Assembly: GCF_029633825.1 (NCBI RefSeq)
Contig: NZ_CP090643.1
Location: 62,001-126,000 of the forward strand
Reading direction: 5' to 3'
Length of the DNA stretch: 64,000 nt
Origin: Burkholderia contaminans
GTDB lineage: Bacteria; Pseudomonadota; Gammaproteobacteria; Burkholderiales; Burkholderiaceae
Shown in pieces: positions 50,133-59,172 of this stretch. A program made the position numbers and the translations under genes. The number at the start of each line of letters is the position of its first letter. Positions within the stretch are counted from its first letter, which is position 1. Below the pieces are notes generated by a model that did not search any database, was not told the DNA's origin, and worked only from the letters and a program-made list of their open reading frames with translations.

Positions 50133-50257
50133 ACGAGTAGTTCGCTCAACCAGGCGAGTAGCCTGCTTGAATGAACGACAAGGGGTCGCCAGCGCCCCTC
50201 GGGCGCCGGCAGGCTGAAGTTTTCAGAAAGTTGCTGAGGGTTCAGGTGCTCGAGCGG

Positions 50258-50569
50258 TCAGCGCCACGTCGGCGCCACGCCTAGAATCGAACCAGGCCTT
50301 CTGTTCGTTACTCGTAGGGCCGCCTCATGGGCATCCTGAATAGACGTGAAAGTCGCGGTCGCGATCGTCGAGCCGGGCGTACGGACAAGGCCGTCGACAC
50401 CCAGAGTTCGGTCATCAGCACTACCCCCAAAGAAGGGGTCACCGGTGCCTTTGAACTCGATGACAATCATGGACACCGGTGCTGTCTGCCACCCAGCCGT
50501 CAACTCGGCGACGTACTCCGGATTCGTGAGATCGCGCTTCGGCGCGTCGGTTTCCTGCTTCATGGTCAT
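50258..50569 (-). CDS. Hypothetical cassette protein
   Basis: A 103-residue protein (MTMKQETDAPKRDLTNPEYV). 'SMIVIEFKGTGDPFFGGSAD' and 'IATATFTSIQDAHEAALRVT' indicate strands and one helix. Family unknown. Confidence 0.64.
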   Translation of the reverse strand: MTMKQETDAPKRDLTNPEYVAELTAGWQTAPVSMIVIEFKGTGDPFFGGSADDRTLGVDGLVRTPGSTIATATFTSIQDAHEAALRVTNRRPGSILGVAPTWR

Positions 50570-50603
50570 CCCCTCATTGCGTAACACGCGTGGAAAAAGG
50601 GAG
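50570..50603 (-). promoter_or_regulatory. SD-sequestering leader hairpin
   Basis: CTCCC/GGGG-type outer stem directly abuts the ATG; inner stem GCGT-GTT-ACGC. Upstream hairpin GGCTG/CAGCC. Confidence 0.65.
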
Positions 50604-50735
50604 ATCTGGCTGATTTCGTTCCAGCCGCCACGAGTCACCTGCGATGCGGAAGTGTCGTTGAGTCATCCGGGACAGGATGACCCAACGTTAATCGAAGGAC
50701 GACGTCGACCTGCTGGTCGACGTGGGTCGCTCCAT

Positions 50736-51254
50736 CTATCCGGCCGGCCGTGAGGCTAACCGATCGATCTTCTCTTGCCAGAACCGTACGGACCCCTGCG
50801 CACCGTCCGCGGATGATGCGCGAGCTTCTTCGAGGCGCAGTCTGTTGGCCAGATAGCTGAGGGTACAGCGGTCGTCCTGCAAAAGGCCCTGCCGCTCGAG
50901 CTGATCGTAGAGGGCACCGATCGCGGCATGGATCCCGGTCATGGCCCCTCGCCGCCTGAGCTCCGCGAGAAGTTCCGTTGTCGCGACCTCGGACACTTTG
51001 CAAGCCGTGGGCGCGATGTTGAGCCGAACTGCAAGGCCATCGAAGGCGTCGGCGTGAAGGGAGATCTCGCTACCACCGCTCGTGGGAATCTCACGGATCC
51101 CATCCGACCGGTCGCATGGATCTCCCGTTCCGGCACTCTCGTAGAGGTGCAGCTCTGCCAGCAAGGTGCTCCGGTCGGCAGGGTCTCCGACAACAAGCTG
51201 CTGGGAGGGGACCTGTGCTTCTTGAAGCGGACGCATGCTCTGTTTCTCATTCAT
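50736..51254 (-). CDS. Hypothetical cassette protein
   Basis: A 172-residue protein starting at MNEKQSMRPLQEAQVPSQQL. An N-terminal polar half is followed by a helical C-terminal half 'GIHAAIGALYDQLERQGLLQ' and 'YLANRLRLEEARASSADGAQ'. First gene of the unit from site D. Family unknown. Confidence 0.64.
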   Translation of the reverse strand: MNEKQSMRPLQEAQVPSQQLVVGDPADRSTLLAELHLYESAGTGDPCDRSDGIREIPTSGGSEISLHADAFDGLAVRLNIAPTACKVSEVATTELLAELRRRGAMTGIHAAIGALYDQLERQGLLQDDRCTLSYLANRLRLEEARASSADGAQGSVRFWQEKIDRLASRPAG

Positions 51255-51259
51255 GACGA

Positions 51260-51294
51260 TCTCCGGATGCCAGTTCTGGCCGTGAAAATCGAGA
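51260..51294 (-). promoter_or_regulatory. SD-sequestering leader hairpin
   Basis: TCTC(G)/CGGAGA outer pairing; inner stem GCCAG-AA-CTGGC. Confidence 0.62.
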
Positions 51295-51403
51295 CGAGCC
51301 AAAGCGCTCAGGTGAGTCGAACTCACCACAACGGCTGGATCTTGAGAATTGAGTTGCCCGGGAACGACAGCCTGACGGCGGAAGGCGAGAGAGATAAAGC
51401 TCT

Positions 51404-51432
51404 GCCGAATGAACGGCACGCCAGATTTTATC
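51404..51432 (-). promoter_or_regulatory. Cassette promoter with start-site stem-loop (site D)
   Basis: Leftwards: TAAAAT, 7 bp, GCCGTTCATTCGGC. Confidence 0.72.
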
Positions 51433-51525
51433 CTACTCGCAGTGGCAACGACAACCCGGCGCAAAGCGTGGAGGGAAGCCCCCCGGCCGCCGTGGCGGCC
51501 AGCGGGGGCTGAGACGATGAGGCAC

Positions 51526-52794
51526 TCAGAACAACGATGCTGGATGCTTCATCTCGTGAAGGAGTTGCGGTTGATGAATCTTGGCGCCTGGGAATCTAAT
51601 CGCGCCGCCCGCGATGTACTCGAGGTGCAGTTCGCTACCCACCCATTTTCGACCGAGAGACTCAGCTTCAGCACCAGTCTGGAATGAACCACTAAACGGA
51701 TCGAACACAGTGTCCCCGACCTCGGTGCAAAGCCTGATGAAATGACCGCTCATCCCAGCGGGCGCCCGGGCGGGGTGAACCGGTAAACCGGCCTCTCGGC
51801 ATCCACGCTGGTAAGGGTCGTTCGATACGGTGTTGCTCATTGTCAGGAGGTTGCCTGGTATCGCTCCGCCGTTATCGATCGAGAAGGCACCGTCCCGCTG
51901 CTGGTGGCCGCTGGGGCGAGTCGCTTTTCGCTGTCCGCCCCGGGAAAGCAAATTCAGCATCGAGTCGCTGTAAGGCACTAAGACTTGCCGGTTGTCTGCA
52001 TAAGGCATGTCGTTCGGAGCCAGCCAATAGAGTTGCTCCAACGAACCTTTGACGCGTACCCTCTTGATCGTCACCCACTCTGCCGGCGACGGCAATTTCG
52101 ATGGGTTCTGCCAGGCAAAGCGCTGACAGAGCTTCCATCCGAGTTCGTCTTCAAGGCGTATCAACAGCCGCTCCTGATAGAGCGAGTAAGTCGGCTCCCC
52201 ACGATTCATCACGTCGCCGAGATTCAGCACCACTGAGCCGTCTCTGGCCAACTTCCTCGGCCAGGTCTCAGCGATGCGTAACAGCCACTCGACGTATTCG
52301 TTAGCCGCCTTGTTCGAATACTGCTTCTCACGAAGCAAGGGGTATGGAGGCGATGTGAAAAGCAGACGCACGCTTCGGTCATCTATGTGCGCGACCGCCT
52401 CTTCCGCCCGGCCATACAAGGCAATCCCGTCTGCCGTTGTGAAGATGGTGATCACAAGCCCAGGCGCCGCACGATGTAGCGCTTCTCTCCCTTTCCCGGT
52501 CAACTCCCAAGTGGCTCTTCCCGCCGGAACGCAGAGCGCGCGCGCCCGGGCGAGCTGCTGGGCCCATCGGACTCTGTGGTCGAATCGGTTATACCGCCTC
52601 CCTCCGATTTCAATGACCTCGCGACGCGTCTCCTCGTCAACCCCCATCTTGACAGCAACCGCGTCGCAAAGATCTGCGGTGCGAGATCGCCCACCCTCTC
52701 CCTCAAGACAATCCAGAATCGGCAAGACAAACTGCCCCTGAGGTGCAAGCCGGCTTGACTGCGCAGCCCCCAACTCCTTTTTTTTCCCTTTCAT
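51526..52794 (-). CDS. Site-specific DNA methyltransferase, SPPY type (paralogue 1)
   Basis: A 422-residue protein. N-terminal winged-helix-like region (~25-105, '...RVRWAQQLARARALCVPAGR...ELTGKGREAL'), then an amino-methyltransferase domain with motif IV 'LLFTSPPYPLL' and motif I 'VFDPFSGSFQTG' in permuted (beta-class) order. SPPY favours N4-cytosine methylation, though N6-adenine enzymes also occur. A neighbouring paralogue lies at 54447. No restriction nuclease is visible. Its 'MSNTV' and 'MSGHFIRLCTEVGDTVF' blocks are typical of the family. Leader hairpin present. Confidence 0.9.
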   Translation of the reverse strand: MKGKKKELGAAQSSRLAPQGQFVLPILDCLEGEGGRSRTADLCDAVAVKMGVDEETRREVIEIGGRRYNRFDHRVRWAQQLARARALCVPAGRATWELTGKGREALHRAAPGLVITIFTTADGIALYGRAEEAVAHIDDRSVRLLFTSPPYPLLREKQYSNKAANEYVEWLLRIAETWPRKLARDGSVVLNLGDVMNRGEPTYSLYQERLLIRLEDELGWKLCQRFAWQNPSKLPSPAEWVTIKRVRVKGSLEQLYWLAPNDMPYADNRQVLVPYSDSMLNLLSRGGQRKATRPSGHQQRDGAFSIDNGGAIPGNLLTMSNTVSNDPYQRGCREAGLPVHPARAPAGMSGHFIRLCTEVGDTVFDPFSGSFQTGAEAESLGRKWVGSELHLEYIAGGAIRFPGAKIHQPQLLHEMKHPASLF

Positions 52795-52799
52795 GCTTC

Positions 52800-52832
52800 G
52801 CTCCATTCCGCTGTGCGGGTTACCAATGAAGC
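52800..52832 (-). promoter_or_regulatory. SD-sequestering leader hairpin
   Basis: Outer stem GCTTCATT/AATGGAGC with one G-T pair; inner stem CCGC-ACA-GCGG. The outer sequence differs from most leaders but the pairing is kept. Confidence 0.7.
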
Positions 52833-52944
52833 TCGAGCGGAGGCTCGACGAGGCAGCTTGCCCTGTCGAACCGAAACAGTTGGAGTTGGGAGACGCCGCA
52901 CCTCCCTGAGGAAGTAGCGGCGAACTCAAATTGCTAGTATTGGC

Positions 52945-54147
52945 TCAGCTTTTCGTCGACGGGATCGAGTCACCCACACGGAACTCGCTCGGTGTCCAGG
53001 GCGCCTGGACGCATGTGAACGTCGGCCCCATCACCTTCAGCTCTGCGAGAAACGCCTCCTTGTCGGAGATACTGCCGTCTCTGGCCAGGTGATACGGACC
53101 CGCAAAGCCGTCAGCAACGTCCCGGGCCGCGCCGTATCCCCCGAACACTGCTGAGCACAACGCGAAGAAACGATCGTCGTGGCTGAACAGTTCCTCGCCA
53201 AACACCGGAAGTTCAACGCCGTCCTGGAAACGGATCTTCACGAACGGCAAGGACTCCTCGTCCCATCCCGATTCCTGGGCGGGCGTGATCCCGACTCCGA
53301 CGATTGCTGCCCGCTGACCCGAATGAGCGTGATATACGGCGTTTTGGCGCGTCCGATCTTGCAGCATCGAGCTGAACACGACCGATAATCCATTCGCCTC
53401 CTGGAGGGCCGCGGAGACCCCTGCTTCGAACGCTGCAATCGGTGAACAGTCGGGGGCACGGCTGCACCCCTCTTCCTCGAGCGCATCAACTGCGCTGGAC
53501 AAGTCCGTTCCGTTGTATTCCTCGAGCAACGCTCCCACAACGTTCCACGCTCTTACGGCGCGAGGGTTCGAACTGGCCCGCACACTTTCTCCGAAGAAAT
53601 CGAAACCCATGGACTGCAACAGAATGCGCGCCATGCGCTCCGCGCCTTCCACTATGTCCCGATCCGTAGGCCCGACCGATTCCTCATGCCCGGTCGCAGT
53701 CTTGCCACGACACAAAGCCCTCTCGATCGTGCGGGTAGCCGGGCCGGATTGGACGTCGTTGATCACATTCGAGTCGGCGCTTTCACCTTCCGCCAACCCG
53801 TAGCATCTGACGTCGGTACTCCCTGTAACGACAACTGCAGCGGCTTTACCGACAGCAGGTATTGCCCACTCCGGAAGGTTCCCAACCTGCTCGAGATCGA
53901 ACTCCGCCGGTGCGGAACTAACGTCGTTCCCCTCGAAAAGTGACTCCGAAAGATCTGCCTTCTCTGCCACCGACAGGTTGAGCCAGTTCAAGCCGTTCAG
54001 CGCCTGCGCCGCGACGAGTTTGTGGGCCTTCACGTCGATTACGATTCGGCATTGGGTCTCGAACCTGCCCGGGCCGAACATGTGATTCCAGGTGCCCGCA
54101 AACATAGTCCCGTCGACGTTCGGTGCTTTGTGGTCTTTGCTATTCAT
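52945..54147 (-). CDS. Hypothetical cassette protein
   Basis: A 400-residue protein starting at MNSKDHKAPNVDGTMFAGTW. 'RIVIDVKAHKLVAAQALNGL' near the start and 'ERALCRGKTATGHEESVGPT' in the middle. A C-terminal domain with 'YGAARDVADGFAGPYHLARD' ends the protein. It sits between the two methyltransferase genes, transcribed from site C, so it may belong to the same modification function (inference). Family unknown. Confidence 0.68.
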   Translation of the reverse strand: MNSKDHKAPNVDGTMFAGTWNHMFGPGRFETQCRIVIDVKAHKLVAAQALNGLNWLNLSVAEKADLSESLFEGNDVSSAPAEFDLEQVGNLPEWAIPAVGKAAAVVVTGSTDVRCYGLAEGESADSNVINDVQSGPATRTIERALCRGKTATGHEESVGPTDRDIVEGAERMARILLQSMGFDFFGESVRASSNPRAVRAWNVVGALLEEYNGTDLSSAVDALEEEGCSRAPDCSPIAAFEAGVSAALQEANGLSVVFSSMLQDRTRQNAVYHAHSGQRAAIVGVGITPAQESGWDEESLPFVKIRFQDGVELPVFGEELFSHDDRFFALCSAVFGGYGAARDVADGFAGPYHLARDGSISDKEAFLAELKVMGPTFTCVQAPWTPSEFRVGDSIPSTKS

Positions 54148-54150
54148 GTC

Positions 54151-54188
54151 TCTCCTGATATTCCGCAATTGCGGTGTTAAAAAGGAGA
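54151..54188 (-). promoter_or_regulatory. SD-sequestering leader hairpin
   Basis: Outer stem TCTCCT/AGGAGA, inner perfect palindrome CCGCAATTGCGG. Confidence 0.77.
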
Positions 54189-54295
54189 ATGAGAGAACGC
54201 TTAAATGAACGACGTTCATTGAAGCGTGGTGAAAGGAACTGAGATTGCAGCGTCGAGAACAGCCGCTGCCGGCCCGGAGCCTAGGGGAAGTAGAT

Positions 54296-54325
54296 GCCGA
54301 TCGAACGGCTGGTGGAATTCTATCG
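54296..54325 (-). promoter_or_regulatory. Cassette promoter with start-site stem-loop (site C)
   Basis: Leftwards: TAGAAT, 7 bp, GCCGTTCGATCGGC (a perfect GCCG...CGGC stem). Confidence 0.72.
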
Positions 54326-54446
54326 CACGTCGAGGTTGAAGGCCACCGTTCCACGCTGCCTTGTGAAGAGCTAGCATCCCCTTTGCTTGCACCCGCTCGC
54401 CGCCCACTTACCCTAGGGGCATGGTCAACCACCTGCAATCAGCCCT

Positions 54447-55685
54447 ATGAGCACGCCCCGCCAGCTTGACTTGTTCGATCACGTCGCCGCCGCATTTGCC
54501 CAACCGGAGAGCGGCCGGCTCTCAATGCAGGAGCTCTACCGTATCGCGGCCGGACGCGCCGGCATCCCGATCCAGGAAATGAACGCCCGTGTCCCAGTTG
54601 GGGAAAAGCAGACACAACACAGCGTGTTGCAAAGGCAAGCAAGATGGCACTGCCAGTCGCTGAAGGCGCAGGGCCTCCTCGAGCGGGTCGCTGATGAGCG
54701 AGGCGTATGGCAACTGACGGAGGCAGGTAAGCACAAGCTCCGAAAAATTCGCCCCGAGATCTCAATGATTGCGTTTTCAACGACCCTTGGTGTTGCGATC
54801 TGGGGCGACGCGCATAGGCTATTCTCCACCTGGGACGAACCGATCTTCCTGTGCCTCACCTCACCGCCCTACCCGCTGCGACGTCATCGTGCATACGGCG
54901 GCCCGACGGAAACCGAATACACCGACTTCATCACTCGCCATATCGAGCCGATTGTTAAGAATCTTGTTCCAGGCGGGAACGTCGTTCTGTCGGTCTCTCC
55001 CGACATTTTTGAAGAGGGCTCACCTTCCCAGTCCCTCTACCTAGAGCGCCTCACACTCGCACTGTGTGACCGGGTGGGGCTACGCTTAATGAATAGAATA
55101 GTGTGGACGAGCAACAAGGCGCCCGGCCCTGTGGAATGGGCGGCAAAGCGGCGGGTGCAGTTGCATTCGGGATACGAGTATCTTTTGTGGTTCTGTAACG
55201 AACCCCTTAAATGCTTAGCGGATAATCGGCGCGAGCTCGAGCCACATACCGAGAGGCACCTCAAGTTCGTTTCCTCTGGTGGTGTTAAGCAGGCGCGCGT
55301 CAATAGCGACGGCGCCCATAGGCAGGTTGTCGGTGCATACAGTAACCCTACCGCGGGAAAGATTATGCGCAATGTCGTCAACGTGCCGAATACCTGCGCG
55401 AGTCAACGAGAGTACAAGCGTCGCGCCCGCGAGCTGGGTCTTGAAGCGCACGGCGCACCGATGCCGCTGAAGCTCGCACAAAAGCTGATCCGATTCATGA
55501 CCGCGGCCGAGCAACTCGTGGTCGATCCGTTTGGTGGGTCAATGACGACAGGACTAGCCGCAGAGAAAGAGGGGCGGCGCTGGGCATCAACTGAACTCGT
55601 ATACGACTATGTTCGGGGAGCAGCCGAACGCTTCACCGGCAATTCTGACTCTGACGTCGAGATCAATCTGCCAGTGGTGGTGTGA
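54447..55685 (+). CDS. Site-specific DNA methyltransferase, SPPY type (paralogue 2)
   Basis: A 412-residue protein. N-terminal winged-helix-like domain ('RWHCQSLKAQGLLERVADER', 'WQLTEAGKHKLRKI'), motif IV 'LCLTSPPYPLR' and motif I 'LVVDPFGGSMTTGLA' in permuted order, as in 51526-52794. The paralogues share layout and many blocks but differ in target-recognition segments, so they probably methylate different sites. This gene is divergently transcribed from the cassette at 54147 and lacks a leader hairpin. No nuclease partner seen. Confidence 0.9.
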   Translation: MSTPRQLDLFDHVAAAFAQPESGRLSMQELYRIAAGRAGIPIQEMNARVPVGEKQTQHSVLQRQARWHCQSLKAQGLLERVADERGVWQLTEAGKHKLRKIRPEISMIAFSTTLGVAIWGDAHRLFSTWDEPIFLCLTSPPYPLRRHRAYGGPTETEYTDFITRHIEPIVKNLVPGGNVVLSVSPDIFEEGSPSQSLYLERLTLALCDRVGLRLMNRIVWTSNKAPGPVEWAAKRRVQLHSGYEYLLWFCNEPLKCLADNRRELEPHTERHLKFVSSGGVKQARVNSDGAHRQVVGAYSNPTAGKIMRNVVNVPNTCASQREYKRRARELGLEAHGAPMPLKLAQKLIRFMTAAEQLVVDPFGGSMTTGLAAEKEGRRWASTELVYDYVRGAAERFTGNSDSDVEINLPVVV

Positions 55686-55694
55686 AGAAGATCG

Positions 55695-55723
55695 AAAAAA
55701 ACCCGCTCTCCTAAGAGAGCGGG
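55695..55723 (-). terminator. Rho-independent terminator, leftward
   Basis: CCCGCTCTC-CTAA-GAGAGCGGG perfect 9-bp stem followed leftwards by T7. Ends the DndC-like transcript. Confidence 0.9.
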
Positions 55724-55729
55724 CGATCA

Positions 55730-57664
55730 TCAGATCGTTGCGACCAAATCATTATCGGCAAGACCGAACATTTCCATTTGATTGCTTAGCGATCTCGCCT
55801 TGTGAACCCAGGCCGCCTTCGCGCTCTCCGGAAGCTCCCGGTAAGCCACGGACTTAGCTATGAGCTCGTTATGGTCGTAGTCGAAAGTAAGCCCAAGCCG
55901 ATCCTTGAACTCCGAGCGTCGACAAACTTCGTCATGCTCGGCCTGCTGGGAGTGCGACAACTGAATCGTCCCGTACTGCAGATACCACTTGTAGCCGTAG
56001 GTTACTCCACCCGGAGCCAGGTAGCCATCGTGGAGCGAGAGCATTCTCTCGAGTTCAAAGTCCATCAACATGTAGGCACTTTCTACATCCACCTCGAAGG
56101 CCTGACCCGTTTCGACTTTCCAGGCTGTCTTCCCACTCGCAAGTTCGACAAGTTCTGGCTGACACGCACCCTCGGTTAAAGCCTCCAGATAGCTATCCCG
56201 TAACCCAGTGAAAGCAGAATCGGGCCGCTCATCCCATTCCTCGCCAACGTACAAAAATCGGGATTCAGGAAGCGGAGTTTCCGGGACGGCTTCAATCTTT
56301 GGGATATCGTATCTGACACCTCCAGATTGAATATCCCTCAAATCGGCCCACAGACTGAATGGCCTCGCAACCCCGTAAAGCGACTGGATTGCATCCAAAG
56401 CAACGATGATCTCTATCGGGAGGAGTTCGAATCGCGGATTCTCCCCGGCCCGATGAGCCCGAAGCCTCTCGTCATGATCAAGTTGCAACATGAATCGAGA
56501 CACTTCTCTCAGGACCCTTGGATGTAGTGTATCCGGTGCGATCGCAATGTATCCGCCGCGAATCGTTCGACCAATCCAATTGCGCCTCGACCAGTCGTAC
56601 CGAATATTTCGAAGGTACTCGTTTAGCTCGAGAAGTCCTTTTGCGTACCCATACTGCGGGTCATAGTCAACCATAGTTGCGAGCGACTTATCCTCAGTCT
56701 GGAGACACATGTGACAACCGAATCGCGCTCCACATTTTCCGGATTTACTCGAGCTCCCTTCAAAGATCGCGTCGGCCACAACGGCACATGACGTCCCTCC
56801 CGCATCAGCATAGATGCGCATCGTGTCTTCGAAGTTTGAGTAACTCGGCCACACACCGCTCCCGTAGTAGGCTAATGCCTCCCAGACTTCGTCGGTTTCG
56901 AAATCGCAGATCGGGCTGAGTACGTACTCTCCGTCCTTGTTTCTAACAGGTCGGTCCGCGCGTTCCCCGCGCCGACGCATGTTTGCCGATCGTCGATTGC
57001 TCTCCGAGTACCGAGTGCCCAACAGCGTCACCGGCGTCCCCCAACCCTCATGCTTCAGGCGCCGAAACAGCTTTCTTCTGAAGGACCTCGCTGGCGCGAT
57101 TTTGAGCGAGACTGTGCAATCACCTTTCATGCCTGCGTAGCTTGGAATCGCCCGGCCACTCAGGATGGAAACTTGCCACGTGCTCAACAGGGGCGGCGTG
57201 ACAATATGTGTCTCAACCCGTATTCCAGCATCAGCCGAATACTGTTCGACTTTCGCATACTCCGATCGAATGTGCGCAATCACGGACGGATTCTCTATCA
57301 AGGTATCCGACGTCATCGCGACGATGAAAGGGTCTCTGAGGCGCCCCAAGCTTGCTCGGACGTAGACCGACTTCCGGACCGCTCTCCATGCACGCAACGC
57401 GGGCAAGAAAGGGGCGTCGCATTTTTCCGAAGGTCGGTAACGGGTGTGCCTTCTGCCCCTCAGTGTCTCGATGTAAGTTGTTGCCGCATGCAACGTAATG
57501 GCGAGAACGAGACTGCTGTCCTTTCCCCCGCTCCAGGCAACAACGGCTGGCTTACCTTCTACGAACAAGCGGGAGATATTTTTCGTTGCTCGAGCGATCC
57601 TCTCTTCGACGCTTGTCGCCTGCGGGGCGACTTCCTGAAAGAAACTGATTGTTTGCTGGTTCAT
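55730..57664 (-). CDS. DndC-like PP-loop (PAPS-reductase family) protein
   Basis: A 644-residue protein starting at MNQQTISFFQEVAPQATSVE, fixed by the leader hairpin. PP-loop 'VVAWSGGKDSSLVLAI' (~45), then 'LGTRYSESNRRSANMRR' and the cysteine set in 'CDFETDEVW', 'GGTSCAV' and 'CGARFGCHMCLQTEDKSL', which match DndC/SspD-type iron-sulfur enzymes of DNA phosphorothioation. DndC makes an activated sulfur donor from ATP. Partners DndA, DndB, DndD and DndE are not in the window. The C-terminal ~250 residues extend beyond the core domain. It may act with the neighbouring methyltransferases in an unusual DNA modification (inference). Confidence 0.85.
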   Translation of the reverse strand: MNQQTISFFQEVAPQATSVEERIARATKNISRLFVEGKPAVVAWSGGKDSSLVLAITLHAATTYIETLRGRRHTRYRPSEKCDAPFLPALRAWRAVRKSVYVRASLGRLRDPFIVAMTSDTLIENPSVIAHIRSEYAKVEQYSADAGIRVETHIVTPPLLSTWQVSILSGRAIPSYAGMKGDCTVSLKIAPARSFRRKLFRRLKHEGWGTPVTLLGTRYSESNRRSANMRRRGERADRPVRNKDGEYVLSPICDFETDEVWEALAYYGSGVWPSYSNFEDTMRIYADAGGTSCAVVADAIFEGSSSKSGKCGARFGCHMCLQTEDKSLATMVDYDPQYGYAKGLLELNEYLRNIRYDWSRRNWIGRTIRGGYIAIAPDTLHPRVLREVSRFMLQLDHDERLRAHRAGENPRFELLPIEIIVALDAIQSLYGVARPFSLWADLRDIQSGGVRYDIPKIEAVPETPLPESRFLYVGEEWDERPDSAFTGLRDSYLEALTEGACQPELVELASGKTAWKVETGQAFEVDVESAYMLMDFELERMLSLHDGYLAPGGVTYGYKWYLQYGTIQLSHSQQAEHDEVCRRSEFKDRLGLTFDYDHNELIAKSVAYRELPESAKAAWVHKARSLSNQMEMFGLADNDLVATI

Positions 57665-57670
57665 GTCTTT

Positions 57671-57702
57671 CTCCATTGCCAGTATCTGGCTCGTAAATGG
57701 AG
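57671..57702 (-). promoter_or_regulatory. SD-sequestering leader hairpin
   Basis: Outer stem CTCCATT/AATGGAG (7 bp), inner stem GCCAG-ATA-CTGGC, both perfect. Confidence 0.78.
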
Positions 57703-57783
57703 AGAGCTCAAGCGCTCTGCAGTGTGATGGGAACACAGTGCGAAGCAGTGTTGGAATTTCGCCTTTACTGGTGAATCCAATCG

Positions 57784-57820
57784 TTGCGTCCGCTAGCCTC
57801 AATGGCTAAGGCGGACGCAA
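57784..57820. terminator. Strong hairpin between 57886 and the DndC-like gene
   Basis: TTGCGTCCGC...GCGGACGCAA with an additional TAGCC/GGCTA stem. There is no T-run on either side. It separates two same-strand genes and may attenuate read-through. Confidence 0.55.
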
Positions 57821-57885
57821 GATTCGATGCTGCGGTATTTCTATTGCGAGTTCGATTGCAAGTCGCGAGCCATACCGACTTCAGT

Positions 57886-58155
57886 TCACGACGATGCGAG
57901 AGCCTCGTCCTCCGACAGGTCTGCGCGCTTTCGTTTGTTCTCGGCCGCCCACGATTCGATATCCGCCGTGCTCATGCCAACACATACGTTCCAGCAAGCG
58001 ACGAGCCGACGGGCATACTCCTCACTCTCGGGCGTTCGGCGCCGACTTCCATCCTCCGTCAGGTAGACCAAGGCGAGGCAGCTCCCCTCCTCTGTTACCA
58101 AGCGGCCCGGGCTGCGTTCCGTTTCAACCAGGCGTACTTCTGTTGCGTGAATCAT
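57886..58155 (-). CDS. Hypothetical cassette protein
   Basis: An 89-residue protein (MIHATEVRLVETERSPGRLV). 'GSCLALVYLTEDGSRRRTPE' then a helix 'ESEEYARRLVACWNVCVGMS'. Leader hairpin CCTCG/CGAGG precedes the start. Family unknown. Confidence 0.62.
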   Translation of the reverse strand: MIHATEVRLVETERSPGRLVTEEGSCLALVYLTEDGSRRRTPESEEYARRLVACWNVCVGMSTADIESWAAENKRKRADLSEDEALASS

Positions 58156-58163
58156 GATGATCT

Positions 58164-58195
58164 CCTCGGTATGCGAGGTGCGCCCCGCAGGGAGC
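58164..58195 (-). promoter_or_regulatory. Leader hairpin, variant
   Basis: CCTCG-CATAC-CGAGG, whose 3' arm is part of the GAGGAG ribosome-binding site; a CTCCC stretch upstream could also pair with it. Confidence 0.55.
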
Positions 58196-58306
58196 GCGTC
58201 CCCGCGTGGTCGGTAAAATTATTTCTGTGGAATTGTGTCGGGCGGACGGGATTCACTGCCGATGAGGCTGGTGACCACCGCACGGAGCAGCAAAACTTCC
58301 GTCGCT

Positions 58307-59128
58307 TTACGGGTGCAGCGCGATGTACTCCTGGGTCCACTTCTCCCGCATCTCCGGGGTCGACGCCTCGAAATCCGTTGAGTAACGATCGCCCACCCAG
58401 AGCGCCACCGATTCTCGTTCCGGGTAGGACTTGCGTCGACCGAGTGCCACCGCGGTCAGGTATCGCGCACGCGTTACCCAGTCAACGTTGTCGCCGACAA
58501 TCGTGTCGATCGATTCGGCGACGCCAAGCCCGTCAAGACACGCTTCGACCTCAGTCAGCGCACTCACCAGCGCCTGGTTCTCGAGACGAGCGGTTCCGAG
58601 CTTCGTGATCAAGCTCTCCGTTGTCTTGTGTTGACGCGATTGAAGTAGCGGCTCGCCAATCTTTTGGACGTGCCCATAGTCCGGCCCGAAATCGTCGAAG
58701 TCACTCTCGGGAGTCAAGACGACGCCGAAAGCGTCAAGGACTTCGATGTCAAACTCCGGAAGCCTCTCGATGCCCTGGTGCGCATCGAAGATCTTGAGCG
58801 CGAGCTCTGCGAGTTCCTCTCGAAGCAGTCCGTCGCGCGCCTTCACTTTAGAGTCGAAGGTGACGTGATACAGGCCTGCCGCGTTTAGGTCGTCCGGGTG
58901 GCTCGCAGCCTCACCGGTCAGGCGTACGTTGATGAAGATCCGTGCGGTGTAGTCGTCATCGACCGTGCAGCCGTCACTATCCACGATGTACACGGGCCGG
59001 TGCCCGTCCGCGCTCAGATCGGTGCGGATGTGGAGCGCCTCCCGCAGATTGTCAGTTTGATTGTCACAGTTGCCCTCGCCATGGAAGACTGAATACCTGA
59101 ACGGCATCTTGAATTGCTTGCGATTCAT
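58307..59128 (-). CDS. Hypothetical cassette protein
   Basis: A 273-residue protein starting at MNRKQFKMPFRYSVFHGEGN. Strand-rich N-terminus (RPVYIVDSDGCTVDDDYTAR, IFINVRLTGEAASHPD), acidic middle, C-terminal helices ('ESLITKLGTARLENQALVSA'). Family unknown. Leader hairpin of the GTCTC/GAGAC kind. Confidence 0.66.
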   Translation of the reverse strand: MNRKQFKMPFRYSVFHGEGNCDNQTDNLREALHIRTDLSADGHRPVYIVDSDGCTVDDDYTARIFINVRLTGEAASHPDDLNAAGLYHVTFDSKVKARDGLLREELAELALKIFDAHQGIERLPEFDIEVLDAFGVVLTPESDFDDFGPDYGHVQKIGEPLLQSRQHKTTESLITKLGTARLENQALVSALTEVEACLDGLGVAESIDTIVGDNVDWVTRARYLTAVALGRRKSYPERESVALWVGDRYSTDFEASTPEMREKWTQEYIALHP

Positions 59129-59132
59129 CGTT

Positions 59133-59172
59133 CTTCTCCTGATGTCTCGATGAGACGGTCTAAAGGAGAGAA
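59133..59172 (-). promoter_or_regulatory. SD-sequestering leader hairpin
   Basis: CTTCTCCT...AGGAGAGAAG outer pairing, inner stem GTCTC-ATC-GAGAC. Upstream hairpin CTTTCC.GTC/GGAC.GGAAAG. Confidence 0.75.
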
